Below are positions 17,058 through 27,082 of a DNA stretch of 64,000 nt, one piece after another. Location: assembly GCA_900114405.1 (NCBI GenBank), contig FOSY01000004.1:1-64000 (forward strand), given 5' to 3'. Source of the stretch: Lachnospiraceae bacterium KH1T2 (GTDB lineage Bacteria; Bacillota; Clostridia; Lachnospirales; Lachnospiraceae). The position numbers and the translations under genes were made by a program. The notes under the pieces were generated by a model, which made no database searches, was not told where the DNA came from, and was given only the letters and a program-made list of their open reading frames with translations. Within the stretch, counting starts at the first letter, position 1. The number at the start of each line of letters is the position of its first letter.

Positions 17058-18575
17058 TTATTTTACTCCAGCCAGTTCCTTAAGGGAACTCATATCAATT
17101 TTTCCATTTGGAAGCTTTGGCAGTTTTTCGAGCTTCTTTATCTTCCTCGGCACCATAAATCCCGGAAGCTCTTTTCTAAGCGTCATTACGAGATCTTTTT
17201 TCTCGATGTCTCCATCATAGAATAGCCAAAGTGCTTCCTTTTCGGCATTATACAATGCTGCACACTCTCCAGCGCCTTCTGCCAGCCCTGCCGCGAGCTC
17301 TATTTCATCAAGCTCTACACGGTGTCCCATATGCTTGACCTGTCGATCACGTCTTCCGTGGAATTCAAGCAGGCCGTCTTTATTATACCTTCCTATGTCA
17401 CCTGTCCTGTACATTCGTTCATAGTAAGTATCTACAAGTGGATTTCTTACAAAGGAAGCCTCTGTGCGTTCCACATCGCGATAGTATCCTAATGCAAGAC
17501 ACGGACCTGCAACACAGATCTCGCCTTCTTCACCGTCAGCTGCCTCTGTATTATCTTCCTTAAGCAGAAAAACTTTATAATTATCATATGGTATTCCTAT
17601 CGGGATAACTTCATTTTCTTCAACCACATGATCTACTCTGTAATATGTACATGAAGCAGTCGCCTCAGTCGGTCCATATTGGTTCACAAACATTGCATCT
17701 GTGAGATTCTCCTGCCATTTCCTTAATACCTTTCCAGGCATTACAGACCCAGAAAAGCATATCTTATTTAACGTATTAAGTCTAGTATCTGAAAACGCTC
17801 CCAACTGAGTTAATACCGTAAGTGCAGATGTGCTCCATCCTATAGCCGTGATCTCCTGCTTATTCATAAGATCAAAAAGCTCATCCGGCTGCATAAAATA
17901 CTCCTTAGGAAGCAAGTACGTGCTTGCACCTGTTTTCAGTGGAACATAAATATCTCTGATCGCTGCAATATAGTCCAATGGAGACTGACAGCCGAGCTTA
18001 TCATGTATGCCAATATTCATAACGCCTGTATATGCGCTTATGTAACACATCAATGAATGGTGGCTTGTGATAACACCCTTCGGACGTCCGCTTGAGCCAG
18101 ATGTAAATATGATATAAAGCGGATCTGTATCCACCATATTTTTTCTTATGCTATTGATCGCAGGCCATAATGTTATACCCTGATTCAATTCTTCTCTCTT
18201 GAACACATCGCAGCCTATTGCTTTTCCATATACTGAAGCTGTCTCATAGCTTTCTTCATCTGTAAGTATAGCTGCAGGCTTAAGTGCATCAAGTATCTTA
18301 TTTACTCTATCCTCAGGCAGCGCTGCATCGATAGGCGCATACACATGTCCGCTGTAAATCACGCCGAGATATGATGTGATCGTATGTACATTTCTTCCCA
18401 GCATAACAGCGATCGGTGCTTTATCTTTTACGTTCTCGATAAGTCGGCTTCCAATCCTTCGCGCTTCACTTATCGCTTGATAAAATGTAACTTTATCTGA
18501 ACTATCTTCATATACGATCTTATCCGGATGTATACGACTTATTTTCTCTAACCATTCAAGTACATTTTTTTCCAT
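17058..18575 (-). CDS. amino-acid adenylation enzyme, DltA-like carrier-protein ligase
   Basis: Activates a carboxylic substrate with ATP and loads it on the carrier protein (505 aa). The adenylation core motifs are intact: FTSGSSGRPKGV (A3), NQYGPTEA (A5), YRTGD (A7), GRRDRQVKHMGHRVELDEIE (A8) and the catalytic lysine in PNGKID (A10). In the binding pocket, SPLDYIAAIRDIY keeps the Asp that contacts an alpha-amino group in DltA and NRPS A-domains, so the substrate is probably an amino acid. ATG 18575 is preferred over GTG 18584. Third gene of the operon. D-alanine is the default guess; the neighbouring decarboxylase leaves another amino substrate open. Confidence 0.85.
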   Translation of the reverse strand: MEKNVLEWLEKISRIHPDKIVYEDSSDKVTFYQAISEARRIGSRLIENVKDKAPIAVMLGRNVHTITSYLGVIYSGHVYAPIDAALPEDRVNKILDALKPAAILTDEESYETASVYGKAIGCDVFKREELNQGITLWPAINSIRKNMVDTDPLYIIFTSGSSGRPKGVITSHHSLMCYISAYTGVMNIGIHDKLGCQSPLDYIAAIRDIYVPLKTGASTYLLPKEYFMQPDELFDLMNKQEITAIGWSTSALTVLTQLGAFSDTRLNTLNKICFSGSVMPGKVLRKWQENLTDAMFVNQYGPTEATASCTYYRVDHVVEENEVIPIGIPYDNYKVFLLKEDNTEAADGEEGEICVAGPCLALGYYRDVERTEASFVRNPLVDTYYERMYRTGDIGRYNKDGLLEFHGRRDRQVKHMGHRVELDEIELAAGLAEGAGECAALYNAEKEALWLFYDGDIEKKDLVMTLRKELPGFMVPRKIKKLEKLPKLPNGKIDMSSLKELAGVK

Positions 18576-18593
18576 GATCACCACTTTTACCTA

Positions 18594-20183
18594 TTAAAAC
18601 TTTGCATAAATCATTCCGGCTGCATCATATCCATTTCCATATGCGCCGAATATCACAACTGCCAAAATGCATACATACCAAAAAGCAAATCGGGCAGCAA
18701 TTGGATATGCCATAAGTTTTGTTCTAATCGGATATCCCCTTTCCTTTAACACGCTGACAGCGATCACAAGAAGCATACCCGCTGCCACTGTCCAATAATC
18801 CCAGAAATCCAAACCAAGAAATCCGGCATTTTCTGCAAGAACATTCAAATGAAAATTGGTGAATATCTGCATAAACATTTTAACACCAATAGCAATATTA
18901 TCAGCTCTGAAAAACATCTCGCCAATAATAACAATGATAAATAATTTTATAAACCTAAATACTCTTACCGTTATCGACTCCTCTGTAAGTTTAAGCTTCT
19001 TAAGCACGCCCAGAAATGGCTCTTCAAAAATATTTTCAAGCTCTATCAGAACAAAATAATACATACCATAGAAAATATATGTCCAGCGCGGTCCATGCCA
19101 GAGTCCATTTGAAAGCCATACTAAGAATAAAGCAAGCATAGGAGCTGCTATAGTGCCTGCAAATTTTCCAAATTTATCTCTTACTTTTTTGGTAAATTTC
19201 ATTACAGGCTTCGCCAAAGTTACAGGATAAAATATATAGTCTCTAAAAAACGTTCCAAGAGTAATATGCCATCTATGCCAGAAGTCTGACGCATTCTTTG
19301 CAAAAAACGGCTGCCTGAAGTTTTCTGTAAGATGTACACCAAAAGTAATACCACTTCCTATTACAATGTCAATCGTTCCTGAGAAATCCATGTACTCCTG
19401 AATTGTAAACAGTATCGCAGCAGCAACCGATAAAGAGCCATCCATTATATTGTTTTGAAACAGTATATCTACTGCCGGAGCAAGATGATCTGCGATCACA
19501 AGTTTCTTAAATAAGCCCCACAATATCCTCTGATAACCGTTCGCAACATTATCTGCCGTAGTCGCTCTGCCTGATGAAAGGTCATCCGCTATCTCATTAT
19601 AACGTGAAATAGGTCCTTCCATAAGTTTTGGAAAAAATACAATGAAAAGCAGCAGTTTTATAAAATCATGCTCAGCTTTTATATCATCACGAAAAACATC
19701 TGTCATATACGCGATTGCTTCGAGCGTAAAGTACGAAATTCCGACCGGAACAGCCCAATCAAGCAGATTCCACTGGAAATTCCCATGGAAAATATGGCTT
19801 ATCCTGACAAGCGTAAGTCCTGCAAAATCAGAATACTTGATAACTGCGAGGGTTGCTAAAAGAATGATGATCCCGGCAGCAAGTACTCTCTTTCTCCTAC
19901 GCGTCCTTTCTTTACGTTTTATCTCTTTGTTTCCGGCGATATTCTCCATTATCCTTCCGGCTGCATAGCTTATGAGCGATGCAGCTATAGGAAATACTAT
20001 CAAAATCCCACTAAAGAAAGCAAAAAACAAAAGACTGGCAGCCAAAAGAACATATCTTCTGAATCTTTGCGGGAAAAGCTGATACAAAAGCAAAGTTACC
20101 GGCAGGAACAGCACCGGATACTGCCACATCGCATATGAAACTCCGATTCCGCTCTTAAGAAAGGTTATAAAATTTTCAAGCAT
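18594..20183 (-). CDS. MBOAT-family membrane O-acyltransferase (DltB/AlgI-like)
   Basis: A 529-aa polytopic membrane protein that would transfer the carrier-bound group across or onto a cell-surface polymer. The MBOAT hallmarks FWHRWHITLGTFFRDYIF and the catalytic-His region WLSNGLWHGPRW are present. At 529 aa it is longer than typical DltB (~400) and closer to AlgI/PatA-type enzymes, so the acceptor need not be teichoic acid. Its ATG overlaps the upstream stop by one base (TAATG), indicating translational coupling to the SGNH protein. Confidence 0.88.
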   Translation of the reverse strand: MLENFITFLKSGIGVSYAMWQYPVLFLPVTLLLYQLFPQRFRRYVLLAASLLFFAFFSGILIVFPIAASLISYAAGRIMENIAGNKEIKRKERTRRRKRVLAAGIIILLATLAVIKYSDFAGLTLVRISHIFHGNFQWNLLDWAVPVGISYFTLEAIAYMTDVFRDDIKAEHDFIKLLLFIVFFPKLMEGPISRYNEIADDLSSGRATTADNVANGYQRILWGLFKKLVIADHLAPAVDILFQNNIMDGSLSVAAAILFTIQEYMDFSGTIDIVIGSGITFGVHLTENFRQPFFAKNASDFWHRWHITLGTFFRDYIFYPVTLAKPVMKFTKKVRDKFGKFAGTIAAPMLALFLVWLSNGLWHGPRWTYIFYGMYYFVLIELENIFEEPFLGVLKKLKLTEESITVRVFRFIKLFIIVIIGEMFFRADNIAIGVKMFMQIFTNFHLNVLAENAGFLGLDFWDYWTVAAGMLLVIAVSVLKERGYPIRTKLMAYPIAARFAFWYVCILAVVIFGAYGNGYDAAGMIYAKF

Positions 20184-21160
20184 TAATACAGACCTGCCTT
20201 TCTCACATTATCTTCCCAGTCCTTGTAATTTGAATCATTTCTGTGATCAGCGAGCGCATAATTTTCTGTAAGATAATCACCTATATAGTCCATGACCTTT
20301 TTTGATCCATATAAATTCATGTGATTACCGCCATCCATCGTATCATTTGCCCAATCAATGCCGATCTCGTCTAATTTTTCATTGATATCAAGATAAGCAA
20401 CCTGCGGTGCATTTTCATCAAGCCACTTTACAACAGCAGCGTGCTTTGCACTGTTCCAATTGGTTGCACTAGGTGCAGAAACCAGCACTAACGACGCTGA
20501 ATTTTTTTCACATAATTTGATTATATCTTTAAGCACATTTCTATTAGTTTCACGTATCTTTGTCTTTGGCGCCTCCACACTCATGTAATCTCCGCCTTCA
20601 TACGGTCTTACTGCAGTTTCAGCCAAAAATCCCTTAAAAACTGAAGCATCTTTCCAATACATATCCTTCTCTTTGACGCTTTCAGGTATCCAACGCTTAT
20701 AAAATGTATGGTAATGAAAAAGCGGAAGTTTCTTTTCTACCTTATTAGTAAGGTGTGCATCCGGATCACGATAAGGGCTTCCCTCTTCAAAAAGTGTATC
20801 CGTTTCAAGCACAATAACTTTTGGGCTTTGCTGCTTAAAAAAGTTTCCGAGTATCTCTCTGCAATCACATACCCTAAGAGCACTGGCTCCTAAATTATAG
20901 GAAGTAACTCCTTTTTGCGCGTACAATTGCAGCGGTGAAAATGCTCTGTAAGATTCACTGTTTCCTGCAAATGCCACATCAATACTTTCCGCGCGTTCCT
21001 TTGCAGTAGCTTCACATTTCATCTGCACAGTATTGATGTCATAAACCTCTCCACTCTTGGGCTTTATTACTAACGATAGTATTATCAGCAAAGCAAAAAG
21101 ACCGCCCACAAATATAATGCCATGAACGGTCTTTTTATATTTTTCAAAATAACTTTTCAT
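20183..21160 (-). CDS. membrane-anchored SGNH-type protein (DltD/AlgX-like)
   Basis: First gene of the dlt-like operon. The 325-aa protein has one N-terminal membrane anchor (IIFVGGLFALLIILSLVI) and an extracytoplasmic domain with SGNH features: the GNS block VAFAGNSESYRAF near residue 65 and the C-terminal DxxH-type block MDGGNHMNLYGS near residue 282. It would act outside the membrane as the partner of the MBOAT enzyme, as DltD or AlgJ/X do. AGGAG precedes the ATG. Catalysis versus substrate binding cannot be decided from sequence. Confidence 0.78.
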   Translation of the reverse strand: MKSYFEKYKKTVHGIIFVGGLFALLIILSLVIKPKSGEVYDINTVQMKCEATAKERAESIDVAFAGNSESYRAFSPLQLYAQKGVTSYNLGASALRVCDCREILGNFFKQQSPKVIVLETDTLFEEGSPYRDPDAHLTNKVEKKLPLFHYHTFYKRWIPESVKEKDMYWKDASVFKGFLAETAVRPYEGGDYMSVEAPKTKIRETNRNVLKDIIKLCEKNSASLVLVSAPSATNWNSAKHAAVVKWLDENAPQVAYLDINEKLDEIGIDWANDTMDGGNHMNLYGSKKVMDYIGDYLTENYALADHRNDSNYKDWEDNVRKAGLY

Positions 21161-21211
21161 AACTTCTCCTAATTATATGCCCCAAAATATCTATTTATCT
21201 ATCGAGTACAA

Positions 21212-21240
21212 ATTATAAAGCAAAACCTCATGGGAGTCCA
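21212..21240 (-). promoter_or_regulatory. promoter of the dlt-like operon
   Basis: On the minus strand TGGACT (21235-21240), 17-bp spacer, TATAAT (21212-21217), about 50 bp before the first start codon. Confidence 0.65.
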
Positions 21241-21274
21241 CATAATAAAACAAGTTAATTGAAAGTTTTTAATA

Positions 21275-21300
21275 AGAAAAAAAGCATCCCGCAGGATGCT
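21275..21300 (-). terminator. uraA terminator
   Basis: Stem AGCATCC (21283-21289) / GGATGCT (21294-21300) followed on the minus strand by seven T. Confidence 0.88.
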
Positions 21301-21309
21301 TAAGATACA

Positions 21310-22683
21310 TTACATACTGATCTCAGAAAGCTCTGACTCTTCCTTTTCATTAGAAGTTTCATCGCCAAATTCGTAATCATTTCCCGGAAGGACTGCGTTG
21401 AGAACTATTCCGAAAACAGCTGCAAGGGCAAGTGATGTAAGTGTGATAGACGCTCCGCCGATCTGGAAAGTAAGACCATCTGTGAAGCCAAGCCCTGTAA
21501 CAAGGATAACTGCAGCTATTATAAGATTTCTTGATTTTGTAAAATCAACTTTATTCTCGACAACATTTCTCACACCTATGGCTGAGATCATTCCATAAAG
21601 AATGAAGCTTACACCACCGATGATCGCTGTAGGAAGTGAACCGATAAGCTCTGCAAACTTAGGAGAGAAAGAAAGAACTATCGCATAAACTGCTGCAAGA
21701 CGGATAACTTTAGGGTCATGCACCTTTGAAAGTTCAAGAACGCCCGTATTTTCGCCATATGTTGTATTTGCCGGTCCTCCAATCATACCTGCAAATGCTG
21801 TTGCAAGACCATCACCTATGAGTGTTCTGTGAAGTCCCGGATCTTTAATATAATTTTCTTCTACTGTTGCAGAAATTGCAGAAATATCACCAACATGCTC
21901 CATCATAGTTGCGATAGCGATAGGCGCCATAACAAGTATTGCAGTAATGTCAAACTTAGCAAGTACAAAAGGCTGAATATGTACTACATTTGCAGCCGCA
22001 ACATTTGTAAAGTCAAAGATTGCAGAGCCATCTGAATTGGTAAGCCCGATCGCCTGAAGCCCTAATGCACAGATATATGAGATCACAACTCCGAGAAGGA
22101 TAGGAATTATCTTAAACATACCCTTTCCCCAGATATTGAAAAATACAATAATAGCAAAAGCGATAAATGCGAGAAGCCAGTTTTGAGAAGCATTAGTAAC
22201 TGCTGAGGGTGCAAGAGAAAGTCCGATACAAATAATGATAGGACCTGTAACTACAGGTGGAAGGAAACGCATAACGCGTGAGACACCAACAAGTTTAATA
22301 ACAAGTGCAAGAATGAAATAAAGAAGACCGGCAACAACGACGCCGCCGCAAGCATATGGAAGCTTTTCAGCCATCGACATGTTTTCATAAATTCCGGATT
22401 GAAGATTAGCAATAGCAGCAAATCCTCCAAGAAATGCGAAAGAAGAACCAAGAAATGCAGGAACTTTGCCCTTGGTGATCAAATGAAAAAGTAACGTTCC
22501 AAGACCGGCCGCAAATAACGTAACCTGAATCGAAAGCCCTTCGCCTTCAAAATAACCATCTACCAGAATCGGAACTAATATCGTCGCTCCAAACATCGCG
22601 AACATATGCTGTAATCCTAATAGAAGCATCTTCGGCATACCTAAGCTTGCCGCGTCTTTAATAACGCCAGTTTTCGTGTCCAT
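21310..22683 (-). CDS. uraA: uracil permease (NCS2 family)
   Basis: Proton-coupled nucleobase importer, 457 aa with about 14 membrane segments. The NCS2 signature GGPANTTYGENTGVL and the TM8 region MMEHVGDI place it with UraA/PyrP uracil carriers rather than xanthine carriers. The start at 22683 is set by GGAGG with 5-nt spacing; an upstream in-frame ATG at 22707 lacks one. Own promoter and terminator; the leader is only ~35 nt, too short for a PyrR attenuator. An acidic Glu/Ser-rich C-terminal tail of ~20 residues extends past the family core. Confidence 0.92.
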   Translation of the reverse strand: MDTKTGVIKDAASLGMPKMLLLGLQHMFAMFGATILVPILVDGYFEGEGLSIQVTLFAAGLGTLLFHLITKGKVPAFLGSSFAFLGGFAAIANLQSGIYENMSMAEKLPYACGGVVVAGLLYFILALVIKLVGVSRVMRFLPPVVTGPIIICIGLSLAPSAVTNASQNWLLAFIAFAIIVFFNIWGKGMFKIIPILLGVVISYICALGLQAIGLTNSDGSAIFDFTNVAAANVVHIQPFVLAKFDITAILVMAPIAIATMMEHVGDISAISATVEENYIKDPGLHRTLIGDGLATAFAGMIGGPANTTYGENTGVLELSKVHDPKVIRLAAVYAIVLSFSPKFAELIGSLPTAIIGGVSFILYGMISAIGVRNVVENKVDFTKSRNLIIAAVILVTGLGFTDGLTFQIGGASITLTSLALAAVFGIVLNAVLPGNDYEFGDETSNEKEESELSEISM

Positions 22684-22724
22684 AAAAACCTCCATAAAAA
22701 ATCCCAAAAAATTTTATCTGTCCT

Positions 22725-22753
22725 AGTATAGAGGTTCTTTGTCTCTTTTTCAA
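22725..22753 (-). promoter_or_regulatory. uraA promoter
   Basis: TTGAAA (22748-22753), 17-bp spacer, TATACT (22725-22730) on the minus strand. Confidence 0.8.
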
Positions 22754-22765
22754 CACAAAATTTTA

Positions 22766-22802
22766 AACAAAAATTGAGAACCGATAGCACTTATCGATTC
22801 TC
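22766..22802 (-). terminator. terminator of the cysteine desulfidase gene
   Basis: Stem GAGAACCGATA (22776-22786) / TATCGATTCTC (22792-22802), one mismatch, followed by AATTTTTG on the minus strand. Confidence 0.85.
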
Positions 22803-22822
22803 ATTTTAAACAATCATATATA

Positions 22823-24115
22823 TCAGCCTGTCATGATTTTAAGAATTTCCCAATCTGTAGAACGCATCCCTTCAGAACCTATATCTGCAATGTTATCAAT
22901 CGTGCATTCAACATTTTTCCCAACGATACCATCACCGCCATTAAAGCGCTGACCGTATCTATACATTTCAAAGCCCATAATACCTGCATCTACTGCAAGC
23001 GCTATCTTTGCCGCACATGAAGGCTTAGCTCCATCACATATTATGCCGGATGCAGTTGCAAGAGAATTTGAAAGCACCTGAGAAATAGCATCATACCCGC
23101 AGCCGTGAAGATAGGCGATTCCGCAGCCTGCAGCACATCCTGCACTTACCGCGCCGCAAAATGCTGAAAGCGCACCGATGCCATACTTAATATGTATAGA
23201 TATCAGATTAGATATGAGCAATGCTCTATAAAGCTTCTCTTCTGATGCATTAAGACTCTCTGCATATATTACTACAGGAAGCGTCACCGTAATACCCTGA
23301 TTGCCACTTCCGGAATTGATGACCACCGGAAGCTCACATCCGCTCATTCTTGCATCAGAGCCTGCTGCCGCGTATGCTTTAGCACGATTTCGTATATTCA
23401 TATCACTTGATGCAAGAATCGTACTTCCTATATTTGCGCCCCAATTATTTACGATTCCTTCTCTGGCGATTGCAGTATTGCACGTTATCTGACGTTGTAT
23501 GATATCACGTATCAGCTCGATATCCACGTTATCCGCGAAATCTATGATACCTTTAACTGTAAGAAGTGCTTTTTTGGCAATTATTGGATCATTTTCAAGT
23601 TTATCCTGATCCTCGTTAAAAACATCAGTGTTGTCTATAAGCACCTCTGAATTTTTCTTTTCCCAAATGATATTTGTATGAGTATGAGCTATACACACCT
23701 CTGAGCTTTCTTCATCTGCAAAGAGAGATATCTTTATATACAGCTTTTCCTTGGTTTCAGAAGGTATCACCTTCATCGGGACACTTTTAAGAAATTTCTT
23801 TATCTCAGCTCTGTCTGTCGCCGTAAGACCTGTGATGACCTCAAGTTTCTTTGCAGGATCACCTGCAACGATTCCTGCCGCCGCTGCCGCTGCAATGCCT
23901 TTCATCCCGTCTGTCCCCGGAACTATCACACTCTTCGCATTTTTAATGATATTTCCGCTAACCTCTATCTCACATCTTTCTGCTGCCTTCCCCAAAACTC
24001 TTTTAGCTTCAGCCGCGCAATAAGCTATAGCTATAGGCTCTGTACATCCGAGTGCCAGCTTTAATTCATCTCTAAGGATATCTATATAATCATTCGCAGT
24101 AAGTGTGTAAGCCAT
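22823..24115 (-). CDS. UPF0597-family L-cysteine desulfidase-like protein
   Basis: A 430-aa cytoplasmic protein of the UPF0597/YhaM (CyuA, CdsB) group, related to serine dehydratase alpha chains and thought to degrade L-cysteine to pyruvate, ammonia and sulfide with an Fe-S cluster. Conserved features: ALGCTEPIAIAYCAAE near residue 22, SGNIIKNA, VPGTDGMKG, INSGSGNQGITVTLPV, and cysteines in SAFCGAVSAGCAAGCG, IICDGAKPSC. AGAGGAG precedes ATG 24115. A LysR-type gene is divergent and adjacent, the usual setting for a substrate-induced catabolic gene. Substrate specificity (cysteine or serine) is inferred from family. Confidence 0.88.
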   Translation of the reverse strand: MAYTLTANDYIDILRDELKLALGCTEPIAIAYCAAEAKRVLGKAAERCEIEVSGNIIKNAKSVIVPGTDGMKGIAAAAAAGIVAGDPAKKLEVITGLTATDRAEIKKFLKSVPMKVIPSETKEKLYIKISLFADEESSEVCIAHTHTNIIWEKKNSEVLIDNTDVFNEDQDKLENDPIIAKKALLTVKGIIDFADNVDIELIRDIIQRQITCNTAIAREGIVNNWGANIGSTILASSDMNIRNRAKAYAAAGSDARMSGCELPVVINSGSGNQGITVTLPVVIYAESLNASEEKLYRALLISNLISIHIKYGIGALSAFCGAVSAGCAAGCGIAYLHGCGYDAISQVLSNSLATASGIICDGAKPSCAAKIALAVDAGIMGFEMYRYGQRFNGGDGIVGKNVECTIDNIADIGSEGMRSTDWEILKIMTG

Positions 24116-24209
24116 ATTTTTTCTCCTCTTAAGCAATTCAACGATTCTTACTATAAGATTATGGTATCATGAGGTTATATATTTGTTAAATCGAAATTAA
24201 AATTATATC

Positions 24210-24228
24210 TTATCGGTTTTTTCGATAA
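24210..24228. promoter_or_regulatory. inverted repeat in the divergent LysR region
   Basis: TTATCG (24210-24215) / CGATAA (24223-24228) with a 7-nt T-rich loop, 20 bp before the LysR start codon and within the divergent intergenic region. It may be the LysR site, but it is also positioned to form a leader hairpin. Confidence 0.4.
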
Positions 24229-24247
24229 AAGAAGTGGTGAGCATTTT

Positions 24248-25123
24248 ATGGAATTTAGAAATCTTGATACATTTATCCGTGTTGCCGAACTCGAAAACTT
24301 TTCGAAAGCCGCAGAAGAACTCGGCTACTCACAGTCTTCTGTGACTGCACAGATACAGCAGCTAGAGGAACAGTTAAAAACAAAGCTTTTTGATCGAAAT
24401 GGAAAGAAAGTCAAACTTTCTGCTGCCGGCAAAAAATTTCTGGAATACAGCTACCGGATACGGCAGATTGAAGAAGAAGCTGCTTCATGCTTTCTCTCTG
24501 AAAAAGAACCTGAGGGTACGCTTCGCGTAGGCATAATGGAATCAGTCTGCTCCTCCGTTTATGATTCCCACCTTACGGACTTTATGCTCAAATATCCGCA
24601 CGTCGATATGAAGATTATAGTATGTACTACTTTTGAGGCTATAGAGTTTCTCCAAAAAGGTGAGCTGGACGTGATAATAACCCTTGACCACCGCATCGTA
24701 CGCCCTGGCTGGGAAACTTCGTATCTTAAACACGAAGACATTGTATTCATATGCTCTCCAGAACATCCTTTGCTGAAAAAGAAATATGTCAGTGTTAACG
24801 ATATTATTTATGAAAATTTCCTGATGGTGGAAGAAAAATGCAATTACAGGGAGGCCTTTGAACAAGCTATGCAGCAGCTCGGTCACAGTATAAAATGCCG
24901 GCTTGAGATCGGTCACAGCTGGGTTATAGTTGATGCTGTATCAAAGGGTGTTGGAATCTCCATACTGCCAAAATTTACTGTCGCAGAAGCACTTCAGGCA
25001 GGCCTCGTAAAGCAGCTCGAACTCTCTGACTATCATCTTCAGATGGACCTGCAGATCATTTATGACAATTCACGTTGGAAAAGCCCTGCACTCAATGCCT
25101 TTTTGGCGTTTTGGCCAGATTAA
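24248..25123 (+). CDS. LysR-family transcriptional regulator
   Basis: A 291-aa LysR protein with an N-terminal winged helix (NLDTFIRVAELENFSKAAEE, then LGYSQSSVTAQIQQLEEQL) and a substrate-binding domain. It is divergent from the cysteine desulfidase-like gene, 132 bp apart, so it is the likely activator of that gene. It is followed by a chemoreceptor gene on the same strand after 98 bp, without an obvious shared operon structure. Confidence 0.9.
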   Translation: MEFRNLDTFIRVAELENFSKAAEELGYSQSSVTAQIQQLEEQLKTKLFDRNGKKVKLSAAGKKFLEYSYRIRQIEEEAASCFLSEKEPEGTLRVGIMESVCSSVYDSHLTDFMLKYPHVDMKIIVCTTFEAIEFLQKGELDVIITLDHRIVRPGWETSYLKHEDIVFICSPEHPLLKKKYVSVNDIIYENFLMVEEKCNYREAFEQAMQQLGHSIKCRLEIGHSWVIVDAVSKGVGISILPKFTVAEALQAGLVKQLELSDYHLQMDLQIIYDNSRWKSPALNAFLAFWPD

Positions 25124-25221
25124 TAAACATTTACTCTATGGCTTATCACTATAAATCATCCTGTCGATAAATATATTGATGATACTGCGCAATGCCGTTT
25201 TCAATCAGAAAGGAAAAGGTT

Positions 25222-26931
25222 ATGAAAGTTCGTAAAATAGGAATAAGCCAGCAGTTAATATTTTTAATAATAACCCTTTTTTTGGTTTCAGATATAATCT
25301 TAGGTATATTCATATACAATAAAGCCAGTAATATGTTGCTTTCACAGATCAAGAGCAATTCTGAAAGTATAGCAAAAGTTACCGCTGCGCTGGTAGACGG
25401 TAATATCGTTGCTTCTGTCAAACCCGGTGACGAAACTACCGAAGATTATTTGAAAGTAAGTACGCTGATAACTAAAATACAGGAAGAAGCCGGAGTAGAG
25501 TTTGTTTATATTGGACGATATTCTGAAAAAGGAATTCCTGAATACGCTATAGATGCACAAATAGATGACCCTGCTATGATTGGAGACGAAGTACATAACG
25601 AAGATGTAAAAGCAGCATTAGACGGCTCTCTGATTTCAAGTGCTGAACCATATACCGATGAATGGGGAAAACATATCTCATCCTTCAGCCCAATATACCT
25701 TGATAAAAAAATAGTGGGCGCAGTAGGTGTCGATGTAAGCATGGAGTGGGTAGATCAGCAAACTTTTGCACTTATAAGTGTCATTGTAATTATCTGCGGC
25801 ATAGTTCTCCTCATATCAGCGATCATGCTTATAATCATAGGACAGGCTCTTAGCCGCAAATTTAGATTATTAAACGATAAAATCGTCGAACTTACCATGG
25901 GTGAGGGTGACCTGACTCGAACTATAGAGATAAACTCAGGCGATGAATTTGAAGTTATTGGCTCAAATATCAATAAACTTATAAGCTTCATACGTGAAAT
26001 AATGCTTTCTATCAAAGACGATTCTCAGCGGCTTAACGATGCTTCAGTAAACATAGCCGGCAATGTTACCAACGCCAGCCAAAGTGCTCAGTCAATTTCT
26101 GAAACAATGACAGATATGAGCTCTACGATGGAAAACACTTCATCTTCCTTAAATGAAATGACAAGTGTTATATCTGATATGACCGATTCATTTAAGGACA
26201 TCGTTAAGGAAATCGATTCCGGACGTGAATTCTCTAAGGAAGTTAGAGTATCCGCCTCAGAAACCGGAAAGAATGCCGAGAATGAAAGAAATAATACTGA
26301 AAAAGAAGTTTCAAGCATAGCAGAGTCAGTTTCTGATAAGATCGAGCGTTCTAAAGGTGTTGATAAGATCGAAGATCTCACCAGCAACATCATAGCAATA
26401 GCGAATCAGACTAATCTTCTTGCGCTGAACGCTTCTATAGAGGCCGCACGTGCCGGAGAAGCAGGAAGAGGCTTCGCTGTTGTAGCTACTGAGATAGGAG
26501 AACTTGCAACAAATTCACAGGCAGCAGCCAGCGAGATCCAAAACGTTTCTGCAGAAGTTATATCTGCTGTTAATGAGCTTTCGACTGAAGCACAGAATCT
26601 GCTCGACTTTGTCAAAGACACCACTTTGTCAGGTTTCGATAAACTTGTAAAAATAAGCGATGATTACCTGAATTCTGCTGAACGTATAGACGAGCTGATG
26701 GAGCACTTTGCTTCATCAACAGAAAACATTCAAAAGAATGTCGACCTAATACAAGAATCCACAGAAGCTATCAACTCTGCTGTAGAAGACACAACGAATG
26801 GCATTTTACATACTACCGAAAGATCAGTAGAAATGACTGAAAATATGTCAAAGATTGATAACGATGCTGCTGCAAGCCGCAATCTTTCCAGTGAACTTCA
26901 AAGTGAAGTTGCTAAATTTAAACTTGAATAA
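25222..26931 (+). CDS. methyl-accepting chemotaxis protein
   Basis: A 569-aa chemoreceptor: TM1 at about residues 10-30, a periplasmic-type sensor of ~160 residues resembling a Cache domain ([20 protein letters not shown], then GWGD-like [13 protein letters not shown]), TM2 near 190-215, HAMP-like region, and a cytoplasmic signalling coil whose hairpin tip [20 protein letters not shown] is canonical. AGGAAAAGG precedes ATG 25222. GTCGATAA at 25163-25170 is one base off a sigma-D -10 box, but no matching -35 box is at the right distance. The gene ends at a strong terminator. The organism is therefore probably motile. Confidence 0.92.
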   Translation: MKVRKIGISQQLIFLIITLFLVSDIILGIFIYNKASNMLLSQIKSNSESIAKVTAALVDGNIVASVKPGDETTEDYLKVSTLITKIQEEAGVEFVYIGRYSEKGIPEYAIDAQIDDPAMIGDEVHNEDVKAALDGSLISSAEPYTDEWGKHISSFSPIYLDKKIVGAVGVDVSMEWVDQQTFALISVIVIICGIVLLISAIMLIIIGQALSRKFRLLNDKIVELTMGEGDLTRTIEINSGDEFEVIGSNINKLISFIREIMLSIKDDSQRLNDASVNIAGNVTNASQSAQSISETMTDMSSTMENTSSSLNEMTSVISDMTDSFKDIVKEIDSGREFSKEVRVSASETGKNAENERNNTEKEVSSIAESVSDKIERSKGVDKIEDLTSNIIAIANQTNLLALNASIEAARAGEAGRGFAVVATEIGELATNSQAAASEIQNVSAEVISAVNELSTEAQNLLDFVKDTTLSGFDKLVKISDDYLNSAERIDELMEHFASSTENIQKNVDLIQESTEAINSAVEDTTNGILHTTERSVEMTENMSKIDNDAAASRNLSSELQSEVAKFKLE

Positions 26932-26942
26932 ATATCCTTCTC

Positions 26943-26988
26943 AAGTCTCGTCCCGCGCCAAACCTTGCGGGGCGAGACTTAATTTTTA
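26943..26988 (+). terminator. chemoreceptor gene terminator
   Basis: Stem AAGTCTCG-t-CCCGC / GCGGG-g-CGAGACTT (26943-26980), then AATTTTTAG. Confidence 0.88.
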
Positions 26989-27005
26989 GTAAACACAAAA
27001 AAACG

Positions 27006-27052
27006 AAAAAAAACGCCCCCCGCGGCTCAAAGGCACACGAAAAGCGCTCTTT
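27006..27052 (-). terminator. ptsH terminator with G-U rich stem
   Basis: On the minus strand GCGCTTTTCGTG pairs with CGCGGGGGGCGT largely through G-U wobble pairs, followed by eight T. As DNA it does not look like a perfect dyad; as RNA it does. Confidence 0.6.
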
Positions 27053-27082
27053 ATCAATTTATATTCTATTAATGCTTAAAGG

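Noticed and set aside
22684-22747. PyrR-type attenuator before uraA
   Set aside because: The promoter is only ~40 bp from the start codon and no terminator/antiterminator pair fits in the leader.
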